A DNA stretch of 64,000 bases from Mytilisepta virgata (lineage: Eukaryota; Mollusca; Bivalvia; Mytilida; Mytilidae). Below are positions 21,411 through 32,800 of this stretch, piece by piece (the stretch's first letter is position 1; the number at the start of each line of letters is the position of its first letter). Below the pieces are notes generated by a model, which worked only from the letters and a program-made list of their open reading frames with translations, did no database searches and was not told the origin of the DNA. The stretch is from NCBI GenBank assembly GCA_028015205.1, contig CM051513.1, positions 44,396,841 to 44,460,840 of the forward strand, read 5' to 3'. The translations under genes were made by a program, and so were the position numbers.

Positions 21411-21510
21411 TTCACAATAAGGCACACCACTAGCTACTTCATTTTAAAAATTGTCCTATTTGTCATAATCGGGATCAAAATAATTCATGCACACCATACT
21501 TTACAATGTT
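21411..21510 (+). repeat. Dispersed 100-bp repeat, copy 1
   Basis: Starts 'ttcacaataaggcacacca' and ends 'ccatactttacaatgttc'. A direct copy with a few base changes lies at 53549-53650. Possibly the terminal part of a larger element. Confidence 0.85.
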
Positions 21511-22269
21511 CCACAGACAGTTCTACCAGATTAGATCCAACATTAGTCAACCAAATAACGCAGGACTTCAAATAATATCTTTATTGGACGTAATGCATGT
21601 AAAAAGGTACAAAATACAAAGAAACACGCATTCAAGCACTTGTTTTAACAGAAAAATCGAGTTTTACAAAAAATACAAAATTTTACACAATTTCAATTAT
21701 GACACCTTTTGCGATCCATACACAGAATTTTCGAGCATAACCCTTGTACAAAAATGATATAAATTTCTCAAAAGGCTTAGATTTATAATATAGACCAAGG
21801 GAAACTCAATTAAGATTAAAAACGGGCTTACTTCATACCAAAATTATGAATTTAACACAACTATTAAACAATTATCAAGAGCGAAGGCTCGATTTGTCAC
21901 AAATTACTGATATTATCAATAAAAACAACTGAATTATCAAAGATAAGTGTTCTAAAAATCTCAAAAATAAAGTAATTAAAGTCATACATACACTATAGTT
22001 ATCCAAAGGAACGAAAATGTTAAAGTTTGATTAGCGCTACATGGCGTGTGTTCACAATTGTAAAGGGAGATAATCAACAAATTTTACCTATGGAGCGCAG
22101 TCCACATTTACGGCAGAAAAAGTGCCAGAACACTCCTCACCTGATATATATACTATTATATCACTTTATAAAAAATCATACGTCAAATTTAAATGTTTCT
22201 GTCTGAAATGTTCCATGTGTTACACATATTAAAAATGAAAACTGAACAAGTTCAAAGTTCAACAAATGT

Positions 22270-23090
22270 TCTGTTTATTCCACATGGAGTAGCAGAACTA
22301 ACTCAGATATTGGTCTTGTGTACGTCAAACGCTTTCCATCTCTGAAGATCCTGACCTCGGCTTTTCGAACTTTGTTATCAAAACTTTTAATGGCGCTAAC
22401 TATTATTCCAATTGGCCACTCACATCTCGAGACACTCTGGTCTTTCACTAAAACGATATCACCTTCCGTTAGATCAGGTGTCACATTTTTCCACTTACGA
22501 CGCCCTTTTTGCTGTTGAAGATATTCCTTTCTCCATTTTTGCCAAAATATGTTTGCGAGATGTTGTACACAACGCCACTGTGATTTATAAAGATCTTTAA
22601 TGTCATAGGGTCCAAAGCTGGACTTAAAATGGTTGGAGAGTCCGGATCAGTTGATACGGGAACGCTCGATCTTGAGTTGACAATTGCACATACTTCAGCC
22701 ATTAATGTTATGAAGACTTCGTGAGTCAGATGTTTTGATTGGATGTCCATCATCATGGAATCGAGTGACACCGATCATACGTTCCCACACTCCATATCTT
22801 TGGTCCTCAAGTAAGCCACTGATGCAATTGCCTGTTCCGAGGCGTCAGAAAATATGTGGAGCTCCTTTTCCGCAGCATTACATGAAGAAGTTGGCGAATA
22901 ACATCGGGGTATATGCAAGCCCTCTAGTGATATAAGTGATTGTTTCCAGTCCGACCACTTTGCAAACAGATGTCTAGGAAGTGGGTCATCCCAATTGTAT
23001 GATCCATTGGCGATTTCTCGGAGTAACAACTTCCCTGTAACGACAATAGGAGCGACGAATCCAGTGGGGTCAAATATCCCATTTACGATG
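22270..23090 (-). pseudogene. BEL/Pao retrotransposon remnant (RNase H region, integrase end, DUF5641)
   Basis: Minus-strand frames in order: 23029-22775 holds the RNase H-like block (ELHIFSDASEQAIASVAYLR); 22771-22481 holds the end of the integrase (SMMMDIQSKHLTHEVFITLM, NSRSSVPVSTDPDSP, ILSPA); 22484-22275 is a DUF5641-like C-terminal domain (GDIVLVKDQSVSRCEWPIG, then V.VFRDG-type ending). Between the first and second blocks most of RNase H and the integrase core are missing, so this is an internally deleted piece. Complete relatives encode gag-pol for retrotransposition. No LTRs were identified around it. Confidence 0.8.
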
Positions 23091-23427
23091 GATAATAATT
23101 ACTTGGACATAATTCAACTTTAACTGTTGAGAGTGGAGATATATCGTAATACACGATTTATAGTGGTGTAATCTGTTACTCTAATGATTCTTAGACGATA
23201 TCTAAAGTTTATCCTTCCTTTTCAAAGATTTGCAGAACGTTGTGTTCTTTATATGTGACGTCATCAGGCATTGTTGCCTTTTTCATGACGTCACAATAGG
23301 AAATTAAGAATAAACCAAGAAAATTTGACGTCATAATTGAATTTCGATCAATCATTTGCTGAGAACAAAGTTCTCTAGAGATGAGGAGGTTGTCAGGTCA
23401 AAATACGGAAAGCCTGACCGTGGACCA

Positions 23428-23605
23428 TAGTGGGTAACATGTTTGGAGAATGCCACACTCCCTGCATGCTAAAGACCCCTTCTGTACTTGTTGAAGAGTA
23501 AGCTGATGCCGCTATAGATGGCTAAATTATCCGACCCTACATAACCATCCTCCTTTTACAGTGGCAGTCAAAACTGGTTCCCCATTGTGTCCTGTCCCAC
23601 CACTA
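23428..23605 (+). repeat. SINE-like dispersed repeat, copy 1 (truncated)
   Basis: 'gtgggtaacatgtttggaga' then 'atgccacactccctgcatgc' and 'ccttttacagtggcagtcaa'. Shares these blocks and their spacing with 58771-59041 but lacks the 3' end with the 'caatcaatcaat' tail. Confidence 0.75.
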
Positions 23606-23639
23606 TTTGAATTGTTTGACCTCGAAGTCAAAAATAAAA

Positions 23640-24320
23640 TAAAAACAATTTCAAATTTTTAATTTCATTGGTAAGGTCTAATTTTCTTCTCTAATGTAAA
23701 GTCGAGACTGGGTTATACTTCAAAATATTAAAGAAAAGCGTTTTACTTTTGAACCACATGTTCCGAGCACATGCTTGGCAAATTTAGTTTATAAATTTTC
23801 AAAATGTGAAACAAAGTTTTAAAGTCAAATTTTCGCTTTTTCACGGCCTGCTTTATAGCCACCGCTGCGTGTTCTTCTAAAAGTTCTCATTAAAGTTTAG
23901 AATACATCAATTTAGAATGTGTCGTATTTCATAAAATGAACAAATTAAATGTTATTTGTTAAAACTTACAACGTATTCAGGCTCATGGGCTATTTTACTA
24001 TTGGGTCAGTTTTCAACGGTTATGCCGTTGAATTTCGACTCTTTTGTTGATGTGCATGTAACTTCTGAAATATCGTAGTTGTTATATTTATTTATTTAAA
24101 TAATATACTTCCAAAACTGCTATCTGCCATTACAATATTAGGATAAAAACGCGGACTTCAAAGTCCTAAATTGGTCCCTTCCAATGGATCACGTTTCCCC
24201 AATCTCAATACGGATTATTGTCTTTATGTGAATAACAAGTGTTAATATATATATGATATATATGTAAAGCAACTCACAACAGTATTAGTTTTTATGCACA
24301 CGATGCGTTTCTCAGTTTAC
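23640..24320. other. AT-rich non-coding stretch
   Basis: No coding signal or clear repeat seen. It ends in a run of about 20 C (24321-24340). Confidence 0.45.
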
Positions 24321-24444
24321 CCCCCCCCCCCCCCCCCCACCCCTCTTTTTTTACATCGGGTACGCCAAGTCGAAGGTTTGGAAGACCAATACTAAAATTA
24401 TTTAATTTTGGAAGCTTGAATAAACCAAACAGCTAACTGAATGC

Positions 24445-25877
24445 CCCATTCACAAAGAAGCTCCAGGACCTGAAAACAATGTGTAACACTCTTTAGTTGA
24501 ACCCTCTTACTTGTGAAATATGATTACTAAAATATACACAACTGTCTTGTTTAATAAATAAACACACATAAACAGAGTCAAAATCCAACGGCTAAAGGTG
24601 TAGAAAAATGCATCATTCACAAAGAAGCTCCAGGACCTGAAAACACTGTGTAACACTCTTTAGTTGAACCCTCTTACTTGTGAAATATGATTACTAAAAT
24701 ATACACAACTGTCTTGTTTAATAAATAAACTCGCATAAACAGAGTCAAAATTCAACGGCTAAAGGTGTAGAAAAATGCCCCATTCACAAAGAAGATGCAG
24801 GACCTAAAAACACTGTGTAACACTCTTTAGTTGAACCCTCATACTTGTGAAATATGATTACTAAAATATACACAACTGTCTTGTTAAATAAATAAACACA
24901 CATAAACAGAGTCAAAATCCAACGGCTAAAGGTGTAGAAAAATGCCCCATTCACAACGAAGCTCCAGGACCTGAAAACACTGTGTAACACTCTTTAGTTG
25001 AACCCTCTTACTTGTGAAATATGATTACTAAAATATACACAACTGTCTTGTTTAATAAAAAAACACACATAAACAAGAGTCAAAATTCACCGGCTAAATG
25101 TGTAGAAAAAAGCCCCATTCACAGAGAAGCTCCAGGACCTGAAAACACTGTGTAACACTCTTTAGTTGAACCCTCTTACTTGTGAAATATGATTACTAAA
25201 ATATACACAACTGTCTTGTTTAATAAAAAAACACACATAAACAAGAGTCAAAATTCACCGGCTAAAGGTGTAGAAAAAAGCCCCATTCACAAAGAAGCTC
25301 CAGGACCTGAAAACACTGTGTAACACTCTTTAGTTGAACCCTCTTACTTGTGAAATATGATTACTAAAATATACACAACTGTCTTGTTTAATAAATAAAC
25401 ACACATAAACAGAGTCACAATTCAACGGCTAAAGGTGTAGAAAAATGCCCCATTCACAAAGAAGATGCAGGACCTAAAAACACTGTGTAACACTCTTTAG
25501 TTGAACCCTCATACTTGTGAAATATGATTACTAAAATATACACAACTTTCTTGTTAAATAAATAAACAGAGTCAAAATCCAACGGCTAAAGGTGTAGAAA
25601 AATGCCCCATTCACAAAGAAGCTCCAGGACCTGAAAACACTGCGTAACACTCTTTAGTTGAACCCTCTTACTTGTGAAATATGATTACTAAAATATACAC
25701 AACTGTCTTGTTTAATAAATAAACACGCATAAACAGAGTCAAAATTCAACGGCTAAAGGTGTAGAAAAATGCCCCATTCACAAAGAAGCTCCAGGACCTG
25801 AAAACACTGTGTAACACTCTTTAGTTGAACCCTCTTACTTGTGAAATATGATTACTAAAATATACACAACTGTCTTG
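24445..25877 (+). repeat. Satellite A, unit about 165-168 bp, about 8.5 copies
   Basis: Unit starts 'cattcacaaagaagctccag' and ends 'ggtgtagaaaaatgcccc'. Copies begin near 24449, 24613, 24781, 24949, 25117, 25285, 25453, 25608 and 25776. One copy (25453-25607) has lost about 12 bp. The last copy breaks off at 'actgtcttgt' where satellite B starts. Confidence 0.95.
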
Positions 25878-26575
25878 TATACCCCTTATATATCGAGCAC
25901 ACGCCATATACACCAAGTATACCCAATGTATCATCGGTTATATATCGTCAGATTTATACACCAAGTACTGTACACCTAGCATACGCCCTATTCCTCAAGT
26001 ACAACAAGTATACACCCTGTATACCCCTTATATATCGAGCACACGCCATATACACCAAGTATACCAAATGTATCATCGGTTATATATCGTCAGATTTATA
26101 CACCAAGTACTGTACACCTAGCATACGCCCTATGCACCAAGTACAACAAGTATACACCCCTTATATATCGAGCACACGCCATATACACCAAGTATACCCA
26201 ATGTATCATCGGTTATATATCGTCAGATTTATACACCAATTAGTGTACACCAAGTATACGCCCTGTGCACCAAGTACAACAAGTATACACCCTGTATACC
26301 CCTTATATATCGAGCACACGCCATATACACCAAGTATACCCAATGTATCGGTTATATATCGTCAGATTTATACACCAAGTACTGTACACCAAGTATACGC
26401 CCTATGCACCAAGTACAACAAGTATACACCCTGTATACCCTTATATATCGAGCACACGCCATATACACCAAGTATACCCAATGTATCGGTTATATATCGT
26501 CAGATTTATACACCAAGTAGTGTACACCAAGTATACGCCCTATGCACCAAGTACAACAAGTATACACTATATCCA
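25878..26575 (+). repeat. Satellite B, unit about 133-142 bp, about 5 copies
   Basis: The marker 'ttatatatcgagcacacgcc' occurs at 25886, 26028, 26161, 26303 and 26441. The units are built from 'caccaagta' and 'tatacacc' submotifs. Long frames here are by-products of a period near a multiple of three. Confidence 0.95.
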
Positions 26576-26624
26576 ATGAAAGGCCTTCTTACAAAATCGT
26601 GATGAGAGAATTCAGTTGCAGATC

Positions 26625-27085
26625 CAAATTTGCATACAAAATTGACTTTTGTGACACAAAATTGACTTCTGTCACAAAAGTCAATTTTGTGTTAAATTTT
26701 CACTTCTGTCTAACAAAACTCAATTTTGTCTACACAAAAAATAATTTTAATTACAAAATCACAGGATGCTAATTTAATCAACATGTTAATTGCGTACAAA
26801 TTCAATTTTGTCTCACAAAATTGACTTTTGTGTTTTAATTTCCATATCAGGTAACAAAAGTCAATTTTGTATGCAAATAAGTTTATATTTGCATACCTAT
26901 TTGACAAAATTGAATTTTGTCATGACAAAAATGAATTTTGTCTACAAAAATGAATTTTGTCATTACAAAATTGAAGTTCTCATAAAACAAGTCTGTATCA
27001 CATAGTTTTGTAAGACAAAAATGATTTTGTTATGACAGAATTGAATTTTGTGTACACAAAATTGATTTTGATTACAAAAAGTAAT
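26625..27085. repeat. Satellite C: palindromic 'acaaaattgaattttgt' repeats
   Basis: At least 15 variants of a self-complementary core 'caaaattgaattttg', spaced 15-40 bp apart, in both senses. Single strands of this DNA could fold into many small hairpins. Confidence 0.9.
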
Positions 27086-27103
27086 CCATTCGGCGCCCCG
27101 TAC

Positions 27104-27200
27104 CTGGAGCTTCTTTGTGGATGGGGCATTTTTCTACACCTTTAGCCGTTGAATTTTGACTCTGTTTATATGTGTTTATTTATTAAACAAGACAGTTGTC
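27104..27200 (-). repeat. Inverted partial copy of satellite A
   Basis: 'ggagcttctttgtggatggg' ... 'cacctttagccgttgaattt' ... 'ttattaaacaagacagttgt' is the reverse complement of the satellite A unit, cut at the same 'actgtcttgt' boundary. Confidence 0.95.
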
Positions 27201-27780
27201 TGTACTGTAATTGGGTTAAAATAAAGGGTGTTGCACAGTTTAGATGGTTAAATTCTAAAGCATGGCAGTAATGAATCTGATCACGGAATAGTTTTCACTC
27301 AGTCACCAGTGTGTTGGTACTTGCCATGAAATTGTTATGCAAACTTGCTGAAAAATACTGGAAATTTCGAAACTTATGATACGGATGTATCTCCCTTGTG
27401 CATTCCAAGAATGATTATTGCTTGCTTTAAACGTTTTGGTAAACACACATTTTAATTGGTCTTCAATTTATTATTAAATTATTATTTTTATTACAAAAGT
27501 TTTACCCTGGGCACGGCTGATGATTCTTATGCATATTCAGTGTATTTGTATTTGTATAAAAAAGTTGCTAATGTTTTCCTTTAACACTATTGTTGAGACC
27601 ATCAATAATTATAGCTTGCATAGAAATCTAACAAATACCGTCATAACTTGCCTCACAATTTAATCTTGTTGTTTTCTTTCTTTGTAACATGTGTGCGTAG
27701 AAAATCATTCTGTGAAATATCATTTATTTTTGTAAATTTTACCGCCTACAAATGTTCATCTAGTATTCTCCTTTGGCAAC
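27201..27780. other. Non-coding stretch
   Basis: AT-rich, no coding signal or clear repeat. Confidence 0.45.
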
Positions 27781-28690
27781 CATACACACTTATAAAAGAG
27801 GACTACATAAGGACCATTGCTGCCAAGTCTGATTAAAAATTGCCAAGGGATTTCAGTGAAGAAGATATTTTCCCAATAGGATCCTATGTTAAACTAAGTT
27901 CGGTTATGGCGGCCATCTTGGATCACGGACTCTTCATCGGACACAATTACCTAAGGACTATTACTGCCACGTTTCGTTCAAATTTCAGACAAAAACATGT
28001 TATTGATTTTCCCAAAGCGTCCCTTGCCAATCTATTTCGCCTTTGGTGGCCATTTTGGATTTGCCGACTGGGGTCAAAACACACAATTCTAAAAGAGGAC
28101 TACCTATAAAGCCCTATGTTAAACTAAGTACGGCTAACTGACCAGGTCATCGGACACAATTTTAACCAGACGCTCACAGGAGCCTGTATAGCTTACCTGA
28201 ACACGAAATTATCTTTGACCAGAAAACTTTTGAATTGGATTTCCAAAAAGGATTCGTGATAGTTTGCTTCAAATTGGCAAGTGGGTTCAGAAAGAAGATT
28301 TAATTAAAATTATTACTTTCTCATTCAGTCCTATGATTAAACTGTTTTCAGCTATAATGGCTATGGTGGACATCTCCGATGGCAGTTCAGCTTATAGAAA
28401 ATAATTCCAAAAGAGGACCACATAAGGACAATTTGTTCCAGACAAGAAGATCTTTCAGTATTATTTCCGAAGGGTCCTGCATGTATGTTAAACTATGTTC
28501 GGTTATGGTCGCCATCTTGGATTCCTGATATAATTGACATAATTCTGAAAGAGGATCACGTAAGAACCATTCCTGCAAAGTTTGGTTCAAATTGGTTCAA
28601 GGGTTTCATGGAGAAGATCTTTTGGTGAATTGTTGACAGACGGACGACGAACGCCAAAAGATGAAAAAGGGACGGCTATGTGGGCTAAAA
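27781..28690 (+). repeat. Degenerate mollusc repeat array ('gccatcttgga' type)
   Basis: At least four diverged units of about 150-220 bp hold 'taaactaagttcggttatgg', 'gccatcttgga' and 'agaggactacctaa' or 'gaggaccacataagga'. The array ends in 'gacagacggacgacgaacgc', the usual 3' end of this abundant bivalve repeat. Not protein-coding. Confidence 0.75.
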
Positions 28691-28800
28691 AGTAATAAGA
28701 TTTTTTTTTAGAATTGTTGCTTTCTTTTGAACAGGAATACATGACAAGTGCGTGTTCATCGGTTTAGAAGGTAAAAAGAAACAAATCAAAACTAAATGTC

Positions 28801-29661
28801 TTAATCATACTTTGACCTTGGACAGACTTTGTCGGCTAAATCCTCAAAGTCGGACAAAAGATTGAAGATCCAAGGGTTAATTTGTTTTGCAATATTTTCT
28901 AGGCCTTCGATTTCGTAAGGCTGTTCTGGCATCTTTTTTAGGTAGACTGGATCAAATCCTGCCTTATGAAGAATGCGCTCATCGTGTTGATTATCAGCTA
29001 ATGCGGCATTTAATGTCTCCTCTGAAATGTTCTGGTGATATTCCTCTGGGATTTCTTGTCCAATAGAGAGACATGGTTGTTGGATGAACTCTTCGTCAGT
29101 AGGCTTATCGTACACTCCAAAAACTGGTTCAAAATGAGCACACAAGTTCTGCAAATAAACACACTTTGGTGAAACCAATTCTGTGTCTAAGGCCGAATAA
29201 AGGGACCATCCCCATTCAATTTTGTTACCTTGCTTACTTTGAGGACAATACACATAAACGTCTGTTTTGGTCATGGTGGCAAAGGCAAATATTTCCACCT
29301 CTGTCCCCCATGTGCCCACATCTCCCATACTTGAATCTCTTAAATACTTATCCACGGGCCTAGGTTGGACAGATCTTAATTTTCCTTCATTTCTTTTCAT
29401 GAAATCCAGAATATAGCCCCTAATAATGACATGGTATGATTGTACACCAAATACTGAATAGCTTAATGCACGGAAAAGACAATTTCCATCTCCCCTCATT
29501 GGTATCACATTTCTGGGCTTTGCGTTGTACGCTACCTCACGAATGGTTGTTTCCTTTAACGAATTTTTAACGTGGATACCAAACATTTGTGAATTTCTTC
29601 TCTGCCATTTCTTATCGATTGTGCGAAATAGCATTGTTTGTTTATGGTAATCAGTCAACAA
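28801..29661 (-). CDS. OTU-family cysteine protease domain
   Basis: The frame 29661-28801 codes for 286 residues; its first codon is TTG, and the first ATG is codon 10 (29634). An OTU core is clear: GDGNCLFRALS with Asp58 and the nucleophile Cys61, and the His partner in CAHFEPV (His176). OTU enzymes remove ubiquitin or related modifiers. It lies about 230 bp downstream of the integrase gene on the same strand, and a Lys/Ser-rich linker frame bridges the gap, so it was probably the C-terminal part of the same protein. I recall that Ginger-type DNA transposons may carry OTU domains beside a GPY/F integrase. A one-base change in the C9 run (29710-29718) and a stop near 29664 break the link. Confidence 0.8.
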   Translation of the reverse strand: MLTDYHKQTMLFRTIDKKWQRRNSQMFGIHVKNSLKETTIREVAYNAKPRNVIPMRGDGNCLFRALSYSVFGVQSYHVIIRGYILDFMKRNEGKLRSVQPRPVDKYLRDSSMGDVGTWGTEVEIFAFATMTKTDVYVYCPQSKQGNKIEWGWSLYSALDTELVSPKCVYLQNLCAHFEPVFGVYDKPTDEEFIQQPCLSIGQEIPEEYHQNISEETLNAALADNQHDERILHKAGFDPVYLKKMPEQPYEIEGLENIAKQINPWIFNLLSDFEDLADKVCPRSKYD

Positions 29662-29893
29662 GTATCATCAGTGTCACTCTCCTGTTCAAATCTGTAGTCC
29701 CTTTTCTTAGGGGGGGGGAGGTGTGATTGGTCTTTGAATACGTTACTCTGTGCTGCGTCTCTTCGAGTCTTCTCGCTAGTATTTGACTGTGACTTTTTTA
29801 CTTTATCCTTTCGGTTACCCACCCTTTTGTTAGTTTCATCTTTACCTCTATATCGTGTAAGTCTGTTGCAGTTTACCGTTCCTCCTTTTCCAT

Positions 29894-32800
29894 CTAGACA
29901 TACACTCCTTTTCTTAGTTTTACTTCTTTGATTTTGTAGGGGCCACTCCAGTTTTCCTCTAACTTTCCACCCTTTCTTGTCCTTTTTCTGGTGTTATGAA
30001 GTAAGACACGATCTCCTTCCATGTATACATCGTCTGAAATGTCGATATCATGATAGTATTTCTGCTTTTTTTGTGCAGATGTAATGTTCTGTTTGGCTTC
30101 TTTTCTTCTTTCAAAAATGTGTAAAAATTCTTCTGTTCGGCTTTCCAAATCATACTGATTTTCATTGTTAGTGTCAACAGGAATGTCTAGTTGAATAGGT
30201 AACCTAGCTTCCCTTCCAAATACCAAGTAAAATGGAGTCATCTTGGTTGATTCGTGAATAGAGGTTCTGTATGCGAACAGAAGAAACGGGAGTTGTTCAT
30301 CCCAGTCATTGTGTTTGTCATTTACAATGCTGGTTAGCATTGTGCAGAGGGTTCTATTAAATCTTTCAGTGTGCCCTCCTGTCTCGGGATGGTAAGGCGA
30401 GGCTACTCTGTGCTCAATCCCCATTGCCTTACAGAATGAATCGTTTAATTGATTACAAAACTCTTTTCCCTGGTCCGTGATCAACATTTTCGGCATTCCA
30501 TGTGTATATGTAAACTTGATAAGACATTGCAATATAGTCTCTGCTTTTTTGTCTTCCACGGCCTCTGCATCTACCCACTTAGAAAGATAGTCCGTAAATA
30601 CCAAGATATACCGCTTTCCTATAAAATATTGGCATGTATTTATGAGTAATTAGCTATATATATATATATAGAGCACAGTCTTATTTCAACATTTAAACAT
30701 CCCCCAAAATTTAGACATAAACAACTTGAATTTATATATTAATTCTATTTTGAACCCAAAATTTGAACTTTTATCATTCATTTGTGACAATATAAAGCAG
30801 TCATTTGCATTGCGAAAATAGGGTCCACTTCGGTTAAAGTTGAATTCGAACGGTGCTTACAGTTACAGTACATAAAATTGTTTTATTTTGTCTGTATCGT
30901 CATATGCTATGTTGTTTAATTTGTATTTGTATTGAATTGTCTTTGTTGAATTGTGTATTTTGCTTTGATTCGTATGGATGTAATTTGCAAATAAAATATT
31001 ATAGTAATTAGAGCTCTACAAAGTTTTTACTCTTTTTTTCATTAAAATGTTTGTATTGTATGCGTTTATTATTTGCATGGACAATCAAGATCTCAAAATC
31101 ACAAACCACTTGCATTAGTTTTACAGAAATCATAACAAATTTGAAGCTTCAAAGAAACTACTTTATGTTATTATTTATAGCCAAAAATTGTCATTACGCG
31201 TCTAACATGTCTAAAAGGGGCTTTACACACCCCCAAAAATCGTTACGCGCTATGACACGCATTTTCATTTTGGAATGAAGGTCAAGACCCGGGTTTTGGC
31301 GGTTTTAGATTGCAAATATGCAACTGTCTGGAGTGAAACAATAAAACGTAGAAAAATACAATCCCCTCATGTGAGATGGAACACTTCTTAAAAATCAGAT
31401 AGAATTGATATTTAAAATTGTGTAAAAATCGAATAATCAACAGTACCTTAATGGTAGAATAGGGCAAACACAGAAAAATAACTTTAGAAAACCGTTTATG
31501 TCCTCTTTGTAAACTAGAAGTTGACTGAGACAAATTTCACTTAGGTACTAAATGTTATTAACTTAAGAGCTACGTATTATTTTTTACGTATAAGACTTTC
31601 GGAGTATTATCCGTCATTTTACTACATGTACTAGTCTCGCAGATTTAGATAAAGCCCTAGTCTCACTGTCACGTATTGAGGGCCAGGTTTTACTACGTAT
31701 CAATCTCCACGTATTGAATAAATGTTGTTGCGTTTCTATTTTGTACACACGTTTCACTATGTTTGTGGTACGTTTCCGATACGTTTCACTACGTTCTACT
31801 TCGTTTCTCTCACGTTTTCACAAGTTTCATCACGTTTCTCTACGTACTTTCTACACGTGTCAAAAATGCCTTCATACATAGCAAAATGTAGCAGAACGTG
31901 GCACATACGTAGCAAAACGTGTCACATACATAGTGAAACGTACAAGATACTTACGGTTGAGCTACAGTTTGTTACGTATCTGTAGGTTTATGCTACATTT
32001 TACCACGTATCGACTACGCTTTTCTACGTTTTAGTACGGTTTGACTAGGTTTTAGTACGTATATGCCACGTATATCGGCACTCTAGGTATTATCCCGTTT
32101 TACTACATTTTGAACAACAAAACTACAATAGATTTGAAATATAAGTTTTTGTTTGAGAAACTGGTATTAAAGGACGGTCAATTGGTTTATGTCGACAATC
32201 GTAGTAGTATTTGAACATGTTTAAAACAATTTTAGGAGCAAAAGTAATTTCTATGTACTTAGCAGTGTGTGATACGTTTCGCTACGTACAAATGTATATC
32301 ACCGTTTTGCTACGTTTTGAAAACGTAGTGAAACGTAGCCCCTGAAATGTGACAGTGTGACTTGGGCTTAAATCCCATCTCATTTTTCTAAGTAATGATT
32401 ATGATATTAATAAATGTATCGATCCACGAAATGTTTAAGTTCAGAAACTAATTGATTTAAACTATTATTTGTGTATCTAACTTTTTATTTCATTTTTACA
32501 TTACATTTGTACCTTTATAACTAAAACATACCATACTTTTATTGTACGAAAAGGGTACTACAATATAACAGTACAATTTTATTACTATAAATTTTGGTTA
32601 AAATTTTATCCCAGGCAGCAATCAACCCTTCTCAGCATGTACAGAGGGTCCGAAATGCTACTTTGATATTAAAAAAGCTAACTTCGGGGTAATCAAATAG
32701 CCCATGGTGAAAAATCATGGTGAAAGAAAGTTCGTACCTTTTTTGCTGCGTTAAAAAATAAACAATAATAAAGTACAATGTGCGATTTTGGTACCCCTGA

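Larger units (their letters stand above)
20638..22269. other. Non-coding stretch with short repeats
   Basis: No gene seen. Holds the 102-bp duplication at 21149 and a dispersed repeat at 21411 (listed separately). 'gggagataa' near 22067 is a motif frequent in mollusc repeats. Confidence 0.5.
24445..27200. mobile_element. Candidate non-autonomous Helitron/Helentron-like element with satellite core
   Basis: Satellite A, B and C lie in series and are closed by a reversed piece of A. Bivalves are known to carry short elements (the pearl type in oysters) with cores of about 160-bp tandem units. The match in unit length and layout is suggestive only. Terminal TC/CTRR ends or insertion between T and T were not established. 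Confidence 0.35.

Noticed and set aside
26132..26602. Open frames of 104-156 codons rich in HQVY
   Set aside because: They lie wholly in satellite B, whose period keeps several frames open. The residue pattern is just the repeat read as protein.
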